A stretch of DNA of 64,000 bases from assembly GCF_047303175.1 (NCBI RefSeq), contig NZ_CP138945.1; one strand, written 5' to 3'. The DNA is from Prochlorococcus_E sp000760215. GTDB lineage: Bacteria > Cyanobacteriota > Cyanobacteriia > PCC-6307 > Cyanobiaceae. The notes below the pieces were generated by a model. That model saw nothing but the letters and a program-made list of their open reading frames with translations, did no database searches and had not been told where the DNA came from. Position 1 is the stretch's first letter; the number at the start of each line of letters is the position of its first letter. The position numbers were made by a program, and so were the translations under genes. This document shows positions 25,720 through 33,893 of the stretch, in pieces.

Positions 25720-27885
25720 CTTGTTTTAGCAGGAGGTGGTCATACCCATGCACTTATTCTGCAGCGTTGGATAATGAATCCCCATTTAAGACCAAAGTGT
25801 TTAATCACTTTGATAAATAGAGATAGTTCAACGATTTATTCTGGTATGTTCCCTGGACTTGTTTCGGGCTTGTATCAGTTTGATGAGGTAGCAATAGATT
25901 TAAGGAAATTGGCAGATAGAGCAGGGGTTTCTTTTATTCTAGGTGAAATTAATTCTCTAGACCTTTATGAAAAGAAATTGGTGTTAAATAATCGTCCTTC
26001 TATAGCTTTTTCATTATTAAGCCTTGATGTTGGTTCTGAAACTAATCTCGATAAATGCAATTCTGAAATTAGAAATAACAACCTTGTGATGCCTATCAAG
26101 CCTTTTTTAAAAGCTTATGAATGGATAAAGCAGTTTGATGATGAGTCTTTAATGCGAAGCTATGAGTCATTTACTGTTATTGGATCAGGCCTTGCTGCGT
26201 TTGAGATTTCATTTGCATTGAGAAATAGATGGCCTTCAAGAAAATTAAGATTGCAGGCTTTTCCTAAGAAATTAAATAAACGTTTGAAGAAATCATTGGA
26301 TTTAGCAAATATTCATTTGATAAATCCTAAAGAGGTATTATCTGGACCTGCCATAATTTGCACAGGAAGTAAAGCCCCACACTGGCTTCAGCGCAGTGGC
26401 CTTAAGGTAAATAATTTTGGAAGAGTTCAAACTTCTTCCGCCTTCGTTACATCTTTTGGCCCAAATGTTTTGGCAGCTGGTGATTGTGCTGCGCTATGCA
26501 ATAACCATCCTCCCCCATCGGGTGTTTGGGCGGTTAAGGCTGCAAGGCCTTTGGCAAAGAACATTGAAGCTTCTTTGCGCGGAAGTTTAATGATGCCTTG
26601 GCAGCCTCAAAAATTAGCTTTGAAATTAGTTGGTGCGCAAAGCACTTTGACTGCAGCTAGAGCATTCTTGATTTGGGGACCTTTTTTGATAGGACCTCAC
26701 TCCTGCTTTTGGCAATTAAAGAAAACTATAGATATTAGTTTCATTAGAAAGTTTCAGAAGACTTCAATTATGAAAGATCAGGCTTATAACAAATTGGCCT
26801 GTAGAGGTTGTGCTGCAAAAGTTGCTTATCAAACTTTGACAGCAGCTTTAAAAGAATCCGAGCTTTCTGAGTTATCCGATAATCCAGTAGATGCTGCCTT
26901 AATTGATTCTTCTCAAGAAGGACTCTCATGGCTACAAAGTGTTGATGGTTTCCCTGCTTTGATTAGTGACCCTTGGTTGAATGCTCGCCTTACAACATTG
27001 CATTCTTGTTCTGATTTATGGGCAAGAGGTGCTTCTGTTTCCTCTGCACAAGCTGTGATTACACTTCCAGCTGCTGATGGCTCTTTACAGAAAGAAATTT
27101 TGACCCAATGTCTATTAGGTATTCAGTCCGTTTTAGGCCCTCAAGGCGCCAAGCTGATAGGAGGACATACGTTTGAATCAAGATCCGGTTTAGATGAAAA
27201 TATTGCTATGGGAATCGAATTGTCTCTTTCTATGAATGGATTGCTTCCTAAGAATCGTAAGCTTTGGGGAAAGTGTGGATTGCAACCTGGTGATGACATT
27301 CTTATTAGTAGAGCAATTGGTAGTGGTGTTGTTTTTGCTGCAGCAATGCAAGGATCATTACCTTCTAGATACGTTGACAGTGCATTGCTAGAACTTTCTC
27401 AGAGTCAAGATTGCCTAGTAGATAGCTTGCAGGAAAAAACGTCAAATAGTTCTGGGATTCACGCTTGTACCGATATCACTGGCTTTGGTTTGCTTGGACA
27501 TTTAGGTGAAATGATTCAAGTAACAAATAAAAGAAATTCTGCGCAAAACTTGCCTTTAATTAAAATAAACCTTTTCGCTAGTTCAATACCAAGTTTTCAA
27601 GGAGCAATGAGTCTCCTTAAGTCAGGTTATGAAAGCTCTCTTTCTCCTGCAAATAGCCATTACTTGGCTTTGCTAAATCCAAATAACCAACTTCCTGCTT
27701 GTATAAATCTTGTTCCTGATGCAAGTTCATCTGACGTTGGGGATCTGAATGTTGTAAAGAAGTTATTGATAGACCCTCAAACATGCGGCCCATTAGTGAT
27801 CTCTTGTCAATCTGATTTGGCCGAGGAACTGATGTATGAGTCTAATTATTGGTATCGAATTGGCTTTGTTACCTCCTTGATTTAG
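25705..27885 (+). CDS. selD: FAD-dependent oxidoreductase / selenophosphate synthase (SelD) fusion
   Basis: A 726-residue two-domain protein. The N-terminal half (about 1-345) is a pyridine nucleotide-disulfide oxidoreductase type: LVLAGGGHTHALIL at the very start, VIGSGLAAFEISFAL near 158 and VLAAGDCAAL near 255. The C-terminal half (about 355-726) is SelD: LACRGCAAKVAYQ places Cys369 three residues before Lys372, matching the catalytic Cys17-Lys20 spacing of E. coli SelD, then GGHTFESRSG near 491 and ACTDITGFGLLGHLGEM near 587. SelD makes selenophosphate from selenide and ATP. It is probably for 2-selenouridine in tRNA, but no selU/mnmH is in the window. Confidence 0.93.
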   Translation: MLIDHLVLAGGGHTHALILQRWIMNPHLRPKCLITLINRDSSTIYSGMFPGLVSGLYQFDEVAIDLRKLADRAGVSFILGEINSLDLYEKKLVLNNRPSIAFSLLSLDVGSETNLDKCNSEIRNNNLVMPIKPFLKAYEWIKQFDDESLMRSYESFTVIGSGLAAFEISFALRNRWPSRKLRLQAFPKKLNKRLKKSLDLANIHLINPKEVLSGPAIICTGSKAPHWLQRSGLKVNNFGRVQTSSAFVTSFGPNVLAAGDCAALCNNHPPPSGVWAVKAARPLAKNIEASLRGSLMMPWQPQKLALKLVGAQSTLTAARAFLIWGPFLIGPHSCFWQLKKTIDISFIRKFQKTSIMKDQAYNKLACRGCAAKVAYQTLTAALKESELSELSDNPVDAALIDSSQEGLSWLQSVDGFPALISDPWLNARLTTLHSCSDLWARGASVSSAQAVITLPAADGSLQKEILTQCLLGIQSVLGPQGAKLIGGHTFESRSGLDENIAMGIELSLSMNGLLPKNRKLWGKCGLQPGDDILISRAIGSGVVFAAAMQGSLPSRYVDSALLELSQSQDCLVDSLQEKTSNSSGIHACTDITGFGLLGHLGEMIQVTNKRNSAQNLPLIKINLFASSIPSFQGAMSLLKSGYESSLSPANSHYLALLNPNNQLPACINLVPDASSSDVGDLNVVKKLLIDPQTCGPLVISCQSDLAEELMYESNYWYRIGFVTSLI

Positions 27886-27897
27886 TCAGAAGGTCAT

Positions 27898-29148
27898 TCA
27901 ATATTTTTCAAGTTCTATATCTCTAAGCCTTTTTAATTCTTTTCCTAAAAGTGGACCTTCTGGCCATCCATTTGCAAGAAGATCTTTTGCTGATGTTTTT
28001 GCTTTGACTAGACTCCATTTAGCCCACCATCGTAATAAAGGCTTCCAAACTGGTATGCCTAAGCATATTGCAATACCTATAGATTCCTTTTTCCAATTAG
28101 AAGATTCAATCTCATTACACCATCTTGCTGCTCCCCATTTTTGAATTGTGTTTGACATGTTTAGCGAATGAAAGTGCTTGGTAATTTGAGAACTTTCAAG
28201 TAAAAAGTTTTTCTGGCATTCTGGTATTTGTAATCTCGTTGCTATATGTAATGGATTTGCTGCCCCTGCAATAAATGCAGTTAAGGGATTGATTCCCAAT
28301 CGAACTGCCCAGTGAACTCTCCGTTTCCATTGATTATCATTTTGAATATTTTCGTCAAGCAATATTAATGCACCCCATTGCTGCAATAGTTCAATGCCTT
28401 TTTCCCAATTCTCTTCTTTCTCTAATAAAAGTCTAAGCTCCATCTCAAGCCTTTTGGCGAGAGCTGGAGGAGTATTCTTACTTGAATTTTCAAGTACAGA
28501 CAACCAAGGCCATGTCTTGATTGTAGAGGTTATTTGGTGTAATGATTCTTTAGAGAGGTCAAAATTTAGTCTTGCTGAATAACGTGCAGCTCTAATTATT
28601 CTGGTTGGATCTTCTGCAACACTTTTATGGTGTAGAAATTTAATTTCCCCCCTTAATATTGAATCGCTCCCTTCAAATAGGTCTATTAGTTTATTATGCC
28701 TAAGATCGAATGCCATAGAATTAATTGTGAAATCGCGTCTTAATAAATCTTTCTCAATAGAACTGGGCTCTATTTCGGGATTATCTGCAAGTATTAGATA
28801 ATTCTCTATTCTTGCTCTCGCAATATCAAAGGAAACATCATCAATTTTTAATTCAACTGTTTGAAAATCTGGATTTAAACGAATGATATCGACTCTGGAA
28901 TCACCAAGAAGGCTTTTTATATTTTTTGCAAGAATTTCTGCAGAGCCTTCCACGACAAGATCTACATCATGAATTTTCTCGATTGATTTGTTTTGAGTTA
29001 GAGCAATAATATGATCACGAACAATCCCGCCAACTAAGGCAATTCTTTGGATTCCAGCTAAATCTGCAGCTGTAACTAAATCTTTCAAAAGATCCTTAAG
29101 TACACCTGGAAGATTATTTTTTAACTCCCGATTTTCACGGGTCCTCAT
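27898..29148 (-). CDS. cca: CCA tRNA nucleotidyltransferase / poly(A) polymerase family
   Basis: 416 residues. The nucleotidyltransferase core is evident: IALVGGIVRDHII near 36-48, DVDLVVEGSAEILAKN near 62 with the catalytic Asp pair, and the neck motif RRDFTINSMAFDLRHNKLID near 137-156 followed by EDPTRIIRAARYSARL near 179. It adds or repairs the 3' CCA of tRNAs, which matters here because most tRNA genes in the window do not encode CCA. It lies 40 nt downstream of the UvrD-type helicase gene on the same strand. Confidence 0.93.
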   Translation of the reverse strand: MRTRENRELKNNLPGVLKDLLKDLVTAADLAGIQRIALVGGIVRDHIIALTQNKSIEKIHDVDLVVEGSAEILAKNIKSLLGDSRVDIIRLNPDFQTVELKIDDVSFDIARARIENYLILADNPEIEPSSIEKDLLRRDFTINSMAFDLRHNKLIDLFEGSDSILRGEIKFLHHKSVAEDPTRIIRAARYSARLNFDLSKESLHQITSTIKTWPWLSVLENSSKNTPPALAKRLEMELRLLLEKEENWEKGIELLQQWGALILLDENIQNDNQWKRRVHWAVRLGINPLTAFIAGAANPLHIATRLQIPECQKNFLLESSQITKHFHSLNMSNTIQKWGAARWCNEIESSNWKKESIGIAICLGIPVWKPLLRWWAKWSLVKAKTSAKDLLANGWPEGPLLGKELKRLRDIELEKY

Positions 29149-29188
29149 GTGATTACGAAATTAGAGTCTTTACTTATCATTTCCAATA

Positions 29189-31636
29189 CTAATTGCTTTG
29201 GTCATTAGGATGCTCTTGCTGGATTAGTTCAATTGGTGCAAGCCTTGGATCAAGAATCTTTGGACTCATTCCATCAAATTTAATAGCAATTGATATTTTT
29301 TCTCCGCTCCCAAAAATATGAGTAATTTCTCCTTTGCCAAAGCTTGAATGAATAACTAAATCTCCTTTTGACCATGACTTGCCAGGAGCTGGACCGGAGT
29401 GACGACGTCTAATTGAATTCTTTGGTTCCTGCTCAGAGTCAATATGGGGTTTTGATGAATGTGGAGATCTGTCTAGACGGGTTAACCTCTCAAGGTGATT
29501 GTCTTTTCTTAGAGCGGTCCCCCCTGAAAGTGGCAAGTCACCCTCAAGAAGTTCAGAGGGAATTTCGGAAAGGAATATTGACGCAACAGCAGGCTCTCTC
29601 ATTCCGCCCCATAGTCTTCTTTCAGTAGCATGAAAGAGGCACAACTTTTCTTTTGCTCTAGTTAAGCCCACGTAACATAGCCTACGCTCTTCCTCTAAAG
29701 AAGCTGGTTCATTTAGAGAACGATAGCTTGGGAATAACCCTTGTTCCATTCCAACAAGACAAACCACTGGGAATTCAAGTCCCTTGCTACTATGCAAGGT
29801 CATTAGAGTCACCCGATCAACAGAGTTTTCTTTGTTGTCTGCATCACTGGCAAGAGCAGCAGTAGCTAGAAAACCCTCTAAGTCAGAGCCTTCATTCTCT
29901 TCTTGATATTGAAGAGCAGCATTTACTAGCTCCTGAAGGTTTCTCCTCCGTTCTTCAGCTTCATCAGTTGCCGTTGCAATTAGTTCTTTTAAATACCCAC
30001 TTTTCTCTAAAACTAATTGAATGATTTCAGAAGGATCTAAGTTGTTTGCTTGTGCCTGCAAACTTTGAATTATTTCTCTAAAAGCCAATAATCCTTTAGA
30101 AGACCGTCCTCCTAGAGTGCGGATGGCTTCTGTGTCTGTAACTATTTCCCATAACGGAATACCCAATTGACCCGCTGCATCTGTAAATTTTTGAATAGTT
30201 GTTTTACCAATTCCTCTTTTGGGTACGTTGATAACTCTTAGCAAGCTTACGCTATCTGATGGATTAATTAGCAGTTTTAAATATGCCAAAACATCCTTTA
30301 TTTCTCTCCTGTCATAAAAGCGTAAACCACCAACAACAATATATGGAATATTCCAACGCACTAAAGATTCTTCAATAACTCTTGATTGAGCATTAGTTCT
30401 ATATAAAATTGCAATATCTCTCCAATTAATATTATTATTAGCTGCATCAATAATCCTTAGCCTATGAACTACAGCTTCTGCTTCAGATATTTCATCATCA
30501 CACTTTGTAAGCTTTATTAAGTCACCACTATTGCGCGTAGGTTTTAATACTTTATCGATCCTTTCTTTATTATTAGAGATTAATGAGTTTGCCGCTTCAA
30601 GTATATTTGAAGTGGACCTATAATTATCTTCAAGTTTGATAATGTTTGAGGAAGAATTATCAGTAACTGTGTTACTAAAGTCCTCTTGAAAACCCATTAA
30701 TATTCTGAAGTCAGCGGCTCTAAAGCTGTATATGCTTTGATCCGCATCTCCAACTACAAAAACAGAACGCTTTATCCACTTTTTAAAAAGAGAGGGCTCT
30801 TCTCCATTGGTAACTAATAATTTGATCAATTCATATTGAGTCCAGTTAGTATCCTGGTATTCATCTACTAATAAATGTTTGAACCTATTATGCCAATATT
30901 CTCTAACCTCTTTATTTTGCTGTAGTAGTTGTACAGGGAGTAAGAGAAGATCATCAAAGTCTAAAGCATTGTTAGCAGCAAGAGCCTTCCTGTAAATACT
31001 ATAAACTTGGGCAGTTATCTTACCTATTTGGCCTTCAGCTTTTGCCATTAATTCAGTTGGAAGAATACCTTTGTTTTTTGCATTACTTATTGCCCAACGA
31101 ATCTTTTTAGGCTCAAATCTTTTGTGATCCAGTTGCATGTCCTGAGTCACTATTTCCTTTATTAAACTCTGAGCATCAGTTTCATCATAAATAGAGAAAT
31201 GACGAGTCCATTTTAGTCCTTCGTTGTCTATGAACTTTTCAATGTCTAAGCGTAGTAATCTTGCAAATAATGCATGAAATGTTCCTATCCATAGATCTTT
31301 AGTTATTTCCCTGTAAATGCGATTGCGAAGTTGTCCTTGTATTGATATATGTAATGTTTCTAATGGTTGAGTGAATTCATTCTCAGAGAGCTTTTTAGTG
31401 AGTAATATCTCTAGCCTTTCTTTCATCTCCCTTGCAGCTTTATTTGTAAAAGTAACTGCAAGAATTTCTGTTGGATCAACGTTATAATCTGTTATTAAAT
31501 GCGCTATCCTATGAGTTAAAGCCCTTGTTTTCCCACTTCCTGCACCGGCAACAACAAGCAATGGTCCTTCATAGTGATTTACTGCTTTAGATTGCTCTTC
31601 GTTAAGACCATTAAGGAAAGAAAGTGTATTGTTCAT
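29189..31636 (-). CDS. uvrD: UvrD/PcrA-family ATP-dependent DNA helicase
   Basis: An 815-residue superfamily 1A helicase: Walker A VVAGAGSGKTRALTHRIA near 28, motif Ia TFTNKAAREMKERL, motif II LLVDEYQDTNWTQY near 252, motif III VGDADQSIYSFRAA near 294, motif IV LEDNYRSTSNILEAAN near 334, motif V VTLMTLHSSKGLEFPVV near 605 and motif VI RRLCYVGLTRAKEKL. The C-terminal tail (GDLVIHSSFGKGEITHIFGS) is the Tudor-like fold known in PcrA. Function: repair, and clearing proteins from DNA. Confidence 0.96.
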   Translation of the reverse strand: MNNTLSFLNGLNEEQSKAVNHYEGPLLVVAGAGSGKTRALTHRIAHLITDYNVDPTEILAVTFTNKAAREMKERLEILLTKKLSENEFTQPLETLHISIQGQLRNRIYREITKDLWIGTFHALFARLLRLDIEKFIDNEGLKWTRHFSIYDETDAQSLIKEIVTQDMQLDHKRFEPKKIRWAISNAKNKGILPTELMAKAEGQIGKITAQVYSIYRKALAANNALDFDDLLLLPVQLLQQNKEVREYWHNRFKHLLVDEYQDTNWTQYELIKLLVTNGEEPSLFKKWIKRSVFVVGDADQSIYSFRAADFRILMGFQEDFSNTVTDNSSSNIIKLEDNYRSTSNILEAANSLISNNKERIDKVLKPTRNSGDLIKLTKCDDEISEAEAVVHRLRIIDAANNNINWRDIAILYRTNAQSRVIEESLVRWNIPYIVVGGLRFYDRREIKDVLAYLKLLINPSDSVSLLRVINVPKRGIGKTTIQKFTDAAGQLGIPLWEIVTDTEAIRTLGGRSSKGLLAFREIIQSLQAQANNLDPSEIIQLVLEKSGYLKELIATATDEAEERRRNLQELVNAALQYQEENEGSDLEGFLATAALASDADNKENSVDRVTLMTLHSSKGLEFPVVCLVGMEQGLFPSYRSLNEPASLEEERRLCYVGLTRAKEKLCLFHATERRLWGGMREPAVASIFLSEIPSELLEGDLPLSGGTALRKDNHLERLTRLDRSPHSSKPHIDSEQEPKNSIRRRHSGPAPGKSWSKGDLVIHSSFGKGEITHIFGSGEKISIAIKFDGMSPKILDPRLAPIELIQQEHPNDQSN

Positions 31637-31669
31637 AATATTACTTTTTCTTGATAGATAGTTGAATAA

Positions 31670-31936
31670 TTAAGAATCAGTTAAATCTTGATTTGCACCT
31701 AAGTTGTTATTTGGATTAGAAATCTTTTTTTGTTCATTTATTAGAACTTTAATTGCTTCGGCTATATTTTTTAATTCCAAATTTTCATTTATTGATGCTT
31801 GTATTTTTTCTTTTGATATCCGCAGTTTCTGCGACATAGTTGTAATTTCTTTCGTAAGCCTATTACTATAATTCCTCAATTCTTCTATGGAGTCATTGAG
31901 TTCCTTTTGAGATGCTTTCAAGGTTTCTTGAATCAA
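31670..31936 (-). CDS. Small coiled-coil protein of unknown function
   Basis: 88 residues, strongly helical and heptad-like through residues 5-70 (alternating Leu/Ile with Glu/Lys; LKASQKELNDSIEELRNYSN is the start), with a polar Asn-rich C-terminal tail. No signal peptide, membrane segment or catalytic motif is visible. It lies 33 nt upstream of uvrD on the same strand and divergent from cpeB. Codon use resembles the neighbours. I do not recognise the family; it may be a uvrD-operon partner rather than part of the phycoerythrin island. Confidence 0.6.
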   Translation of the reverse strand: MIQETLKASQKELNDSIEELRNYSNRLTKEITTMSQKLRISKEKIQASINENLELKNIAEAIKVLINEQKKISNPNNNLGANQDLTDS

Positions 31937-32023
31937 TGCAATAAAAGGCTAGCTTAAAATCCAGAGAACTTATTGATAATTGAGGTTCTTCTTGAAATAG
32001 TTTGCCATCTTCAATAACTATAG

Positions 32024-32045
32024 AATGCTTCAGTTAAGAAGCGTT
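32024..32045. promoter_or_regulatory. Stem-loop in the cpeB upstream region
   Basis: An 8-bp stem with one G-T pair (AATGCTTC, 32024-32031, with GAAGCGTT, 32038-32045) closes a 6-nt loop, about 125 nt before the cpeB start. There is no T-run after it, so it is not a simple terminator. The 232-nt region 31937-32168 must contain the cpeBA promoter and that of the divergent 88-residue gene. Whether the hairpin is transcribed or regulatory is unknown. Confidence 0.3.
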
Positions 32046-32168
32046 GCAGAGTGCCATCCCATCGCCTTATCTATGCTTCAAGTAGAGTTAAATTGGATCT
32101 TAGTGCTTTTGCATACTAGGTAATGGGCACTTTGATCACATAACTTTCTGGCTTTTTAGATATTCCAG

Positions 32169-32717
32169 ATGCTTGATGCATTCTCACGAGCTGTAGTCAC
32201 TGCTGATTCTAAAGGATCTCCCATTGGGAGTGCAGAGCTTACTATGTTAAGGAAATATGTTGCTGATGCAAATAAAAGAATAGATGCAACCCTTGCAATT
32301 ACTCAAAATGTATCTTGTATAGCTGCAGATGCTATATCAGGAATGGTTTGTGAAAATACTGGACTTACGCAACCTGGGGGTCATTGTTATCCAACACGAA
32401 GGATGGCTGCATGCTTGCGGGATGGAGAAATTATTCTTAGATATGTAAGTTATGCGCTCCTTTCTGGTGATCCATCTGTTTTAGATGATAGATGTATTAA
32501 TGGATTGAAAGAAACCTATGTAGCATTAGGTGTTCCTCTCGCAAATGCAATTCGAGCAATTGAGATTATGAAGATTGCAACAGTTGCAATTATGACTGAA
32601 ACCAATACTGGAAGAAAAATGTTTGAAGGTATAAATTCTGGATCAGGTGCAGAGTGTAAAGATATTGCTGCAGAGGCAGCCTCTTATTTTGACAGAGTTA
32701 TTACTGCATTGAGTTGA
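32169..32717 (+). CDS. cpeB: Phycoerythrin beta subunit (CpeB, PE-III type)
   Basis: A 182-residue phycobiliprotein close to CpeB throughout (MLDAFSRAVVTADSK, RRMAACLRDGEIILRYVSYA). Bilin cysteines are intact: Cys50 and Cys61 for the doubly attached bilin, Cys82 in MAACLRDG and Cys163 (equivalent to Cys165), besides structural Cys73 and Cys109. The Asn72 region of ordinary PE reads GGHCYPTRR here, so the usual Asn before Cys73 is His. No Shine-Dalgarno is obvious before the ATG. First gene of cpeB-cpeA-cpeZ. Confidence 0.98.
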   Translation: MLDAFSRAVVTADSKGSPIGSAELTMLRKYVADANKRIDATLAITQNVSCIAADAISGMVCENTGLTQPGGHCYPTRRMAACLRDGEIILRYVSYALLSGDPSVLDDRCINGLKETYVALGVPLANAIRAIEIMKIATVAIMTETNTGRKMFEGINSGSGAECKDIAAEAASYFDRVITALS

Positions 32718-32754
32718 TGGTGATTTTATGATTACCACATTTGTTTTTTATTTT

Positions 32755-32760
32755 GGAGGA
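32755..32760 (+). promoter_or_regulatory. Strong Shine-Dalgarno site of cpeA
   Basis: GGAGGA is placed 8 nt before the cpeA ATG (32769), complementary to the CCTCC tail of the 16S rRNA in this window. cpeB, the other half of the equimolar alpha/beta pair, lacks such a site. Confidence 0.7.
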
Positions 32761-32768
32761 ATCGGAAA

Positions 32769-33242
32769 ATGAAATCAGCAGTTACTACAGTAATTTCATC
32801 GGCTGATGCGGCAGGTAGATTCCCTACTCTTAGCGACATCGAATCTGTTAAAGGATCTTTTGATAGAGCTTCTTCTCGATTAGAAGCAGCTGAAAAACTT
32901 TCTATTCATATAGATAGATTTACTTCTGAGGCTTTAGATCATGTTTATTCTGGAGAAGGTGAATCGTATAATCAGGCAAATAAAGATAAATGCTCTCGAG
33001 ATATTCATCATTATTTGCGACTGATTAATTACTGTTTAGTTACTGGTGGAACAGGTCCACTAGATGAATGGGGAATAGCTGGAATGCGTGAGGTAATTCG
33101 AGCTCAGTTACTTCCAACTACAGCTTATATTGAGGCATTCACTTTTATTAGAGATAATTTAGATGTTCCTAATGATATGGGCCAACAGTCTGCGGCAGAG
33201 TTTAAGAACCTACTTGATTATTTGATAAATGCATTAGCTTGA
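32769..33242 (+). CDS. cpeA: Phycoerythrin alpha subunit (CpeA), shortened, with a single bilin cysteine
   Basis: 157 residues, about 7 shorter than the usual 164. The ends are ordinary (MKSAVTTVISSADAAGRFPT; LLDYLINALA), but the loop before the first bilin site is shortened, moving that cysteine to Cys75 (NKDKCSRDIHHYLRL; Cys82 in standard numbering). The second bilin site, Cys139 in ordinary alpha-PE (R-x-CAPRDM), reads RDNLDVPNDM here, so no cysteine is available. Cys89 (LINYCLV) is the non-bilin cysteine. It therefore should carry one chromophore. Follows cpeB by 51 nt. Confidence 0.97.
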   Translation: MKSAVTTVISSADAAGRFPTLSDIESVKGSFDRASSRLEAAEKLSIHIDRFTSEALDHVYSGEGESYNQANKDKCSRDIHHYLRLINYCLVTGGTGPLDEWGIAGMREVIRAQLLPTTAYIEAFTFIRDNLDVPNDMGQQSAAEFKNLLDYLINALA

Positions 33243-33266
33243 TAAATAGTTCGAATATTTTTAGAA

Positions 33267-33881
33267 ATGTCAGATAAGGAGGAAATACCTTCCATAGATA
33301 ATATTTTTGTTGATTTTGTTCACCCAAATCCCAATATTAATCAACAAGCATTTTCAAATATGAAGAAATTTTGGCCAGAAGAGTCTATAGCCATATTGAC
33401 AAAAAATTTAGATAGTAAAAATGTTGTGCTTAGGAGGAAATCTGTTAAGGCACTTGCTTCTTTTGGGAAAGCAATTGTAAAAGAGATTATTCAATTATAT
33501 TTTCTTAGCAAAGAGAATATTCAAAGAATTAGTTGCTTAAAAATCCTAACAATAGTTGCATCTTCAAATTCTCTTGATGATTTAAGAGAAGAAATCAAAA
33601 GCTTAATTGAAATTGCTATAAAGGACGATTCAGTTGAATCTATATTAATAACAGTTTCTTTGCTCAGGCAGCTTGGAAATCAATCTCTGCCATGCTTGAA
33701 ATCATTATGTAGGGATAATAATGTATTAAGAGCAAAAGCTGCAATAACTGCATTATCTGAGATAACTGCATTATCTGAGATAACTGATCCTAGTATTAAG
33801 GATTTCCTTGTTATGATTGCAGATGATATATCTTTGGATTCAATTGTTAGAGAAAGTGCTTTGGATGTTCTAAATAAATGA
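33267..33881 (+). CDS. cpeZ: CpeZ, bilin lyase-associated HEAT-repeat protein
   Basis: 204 residues of HEAT/PBS-lyase repeats (for example VVLRRKSVKALASFGKAIVK and VLRAKAAITALSEI), the size and type of CpeZ. In Fremyella, CpeZ assists CpeY in attaching phycoerythrobilin to alpha-Cys82 and acts as a chaperone for the subunit. It lies 24 nt after cpeA, so is likely cotranscribed with cpeBA. An 18-bp tandem duplication (33744-33779) inserts six extra residues (ITALSE) into the second-to-last repeat. Convergent with the next gene at 12 nt. Confidence 0.85.
   Translation: MSDKEEIPSIDNIFVDFVHPNPNINQQAFSNMKKFWPEESIAILTKNLDSKNVVLRRKSVKALASFGKAIVKEIIQLYFLSKENIQRISCLKILTIVASSNSLDDLREEIKSLIEIAIKDDSVESILITVSLLRQLGNQSLPCLKSLCRDNNVLRAKAAITALSEITALSEITDPSIKDFLVMIADDISLDSIVRESALDVLNK
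33744..33779 (+). repeat. 18-bp perfect tandem duplication within cpeZ
   Basis: The unit ATAACTGCATTATCTGAG occurs twice with no difference (33744-33761, 33762-33779), and a third partial copy ATAACTG follows. It encodes ITALSE twice, keeping the frame. Identity of both copies suggests a recent event. Confidence 0.9.
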
Positions 33882-33893
33882 TTATAAATATCA

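Noticed and set aside
31937..32168. Exact sigma-70 promoter for cpeBA
   Set aside because: Several -10-like hexamers (for example CATACT near 32113) but no -35 at suitable distance; left unassigned.
33744..33785. Possibility of a CRISPR-like array in cpeZ
   Set aside because: Only two adjacent 18-bp copies without spacers, in frame within a gene; it is a tandem duplication.
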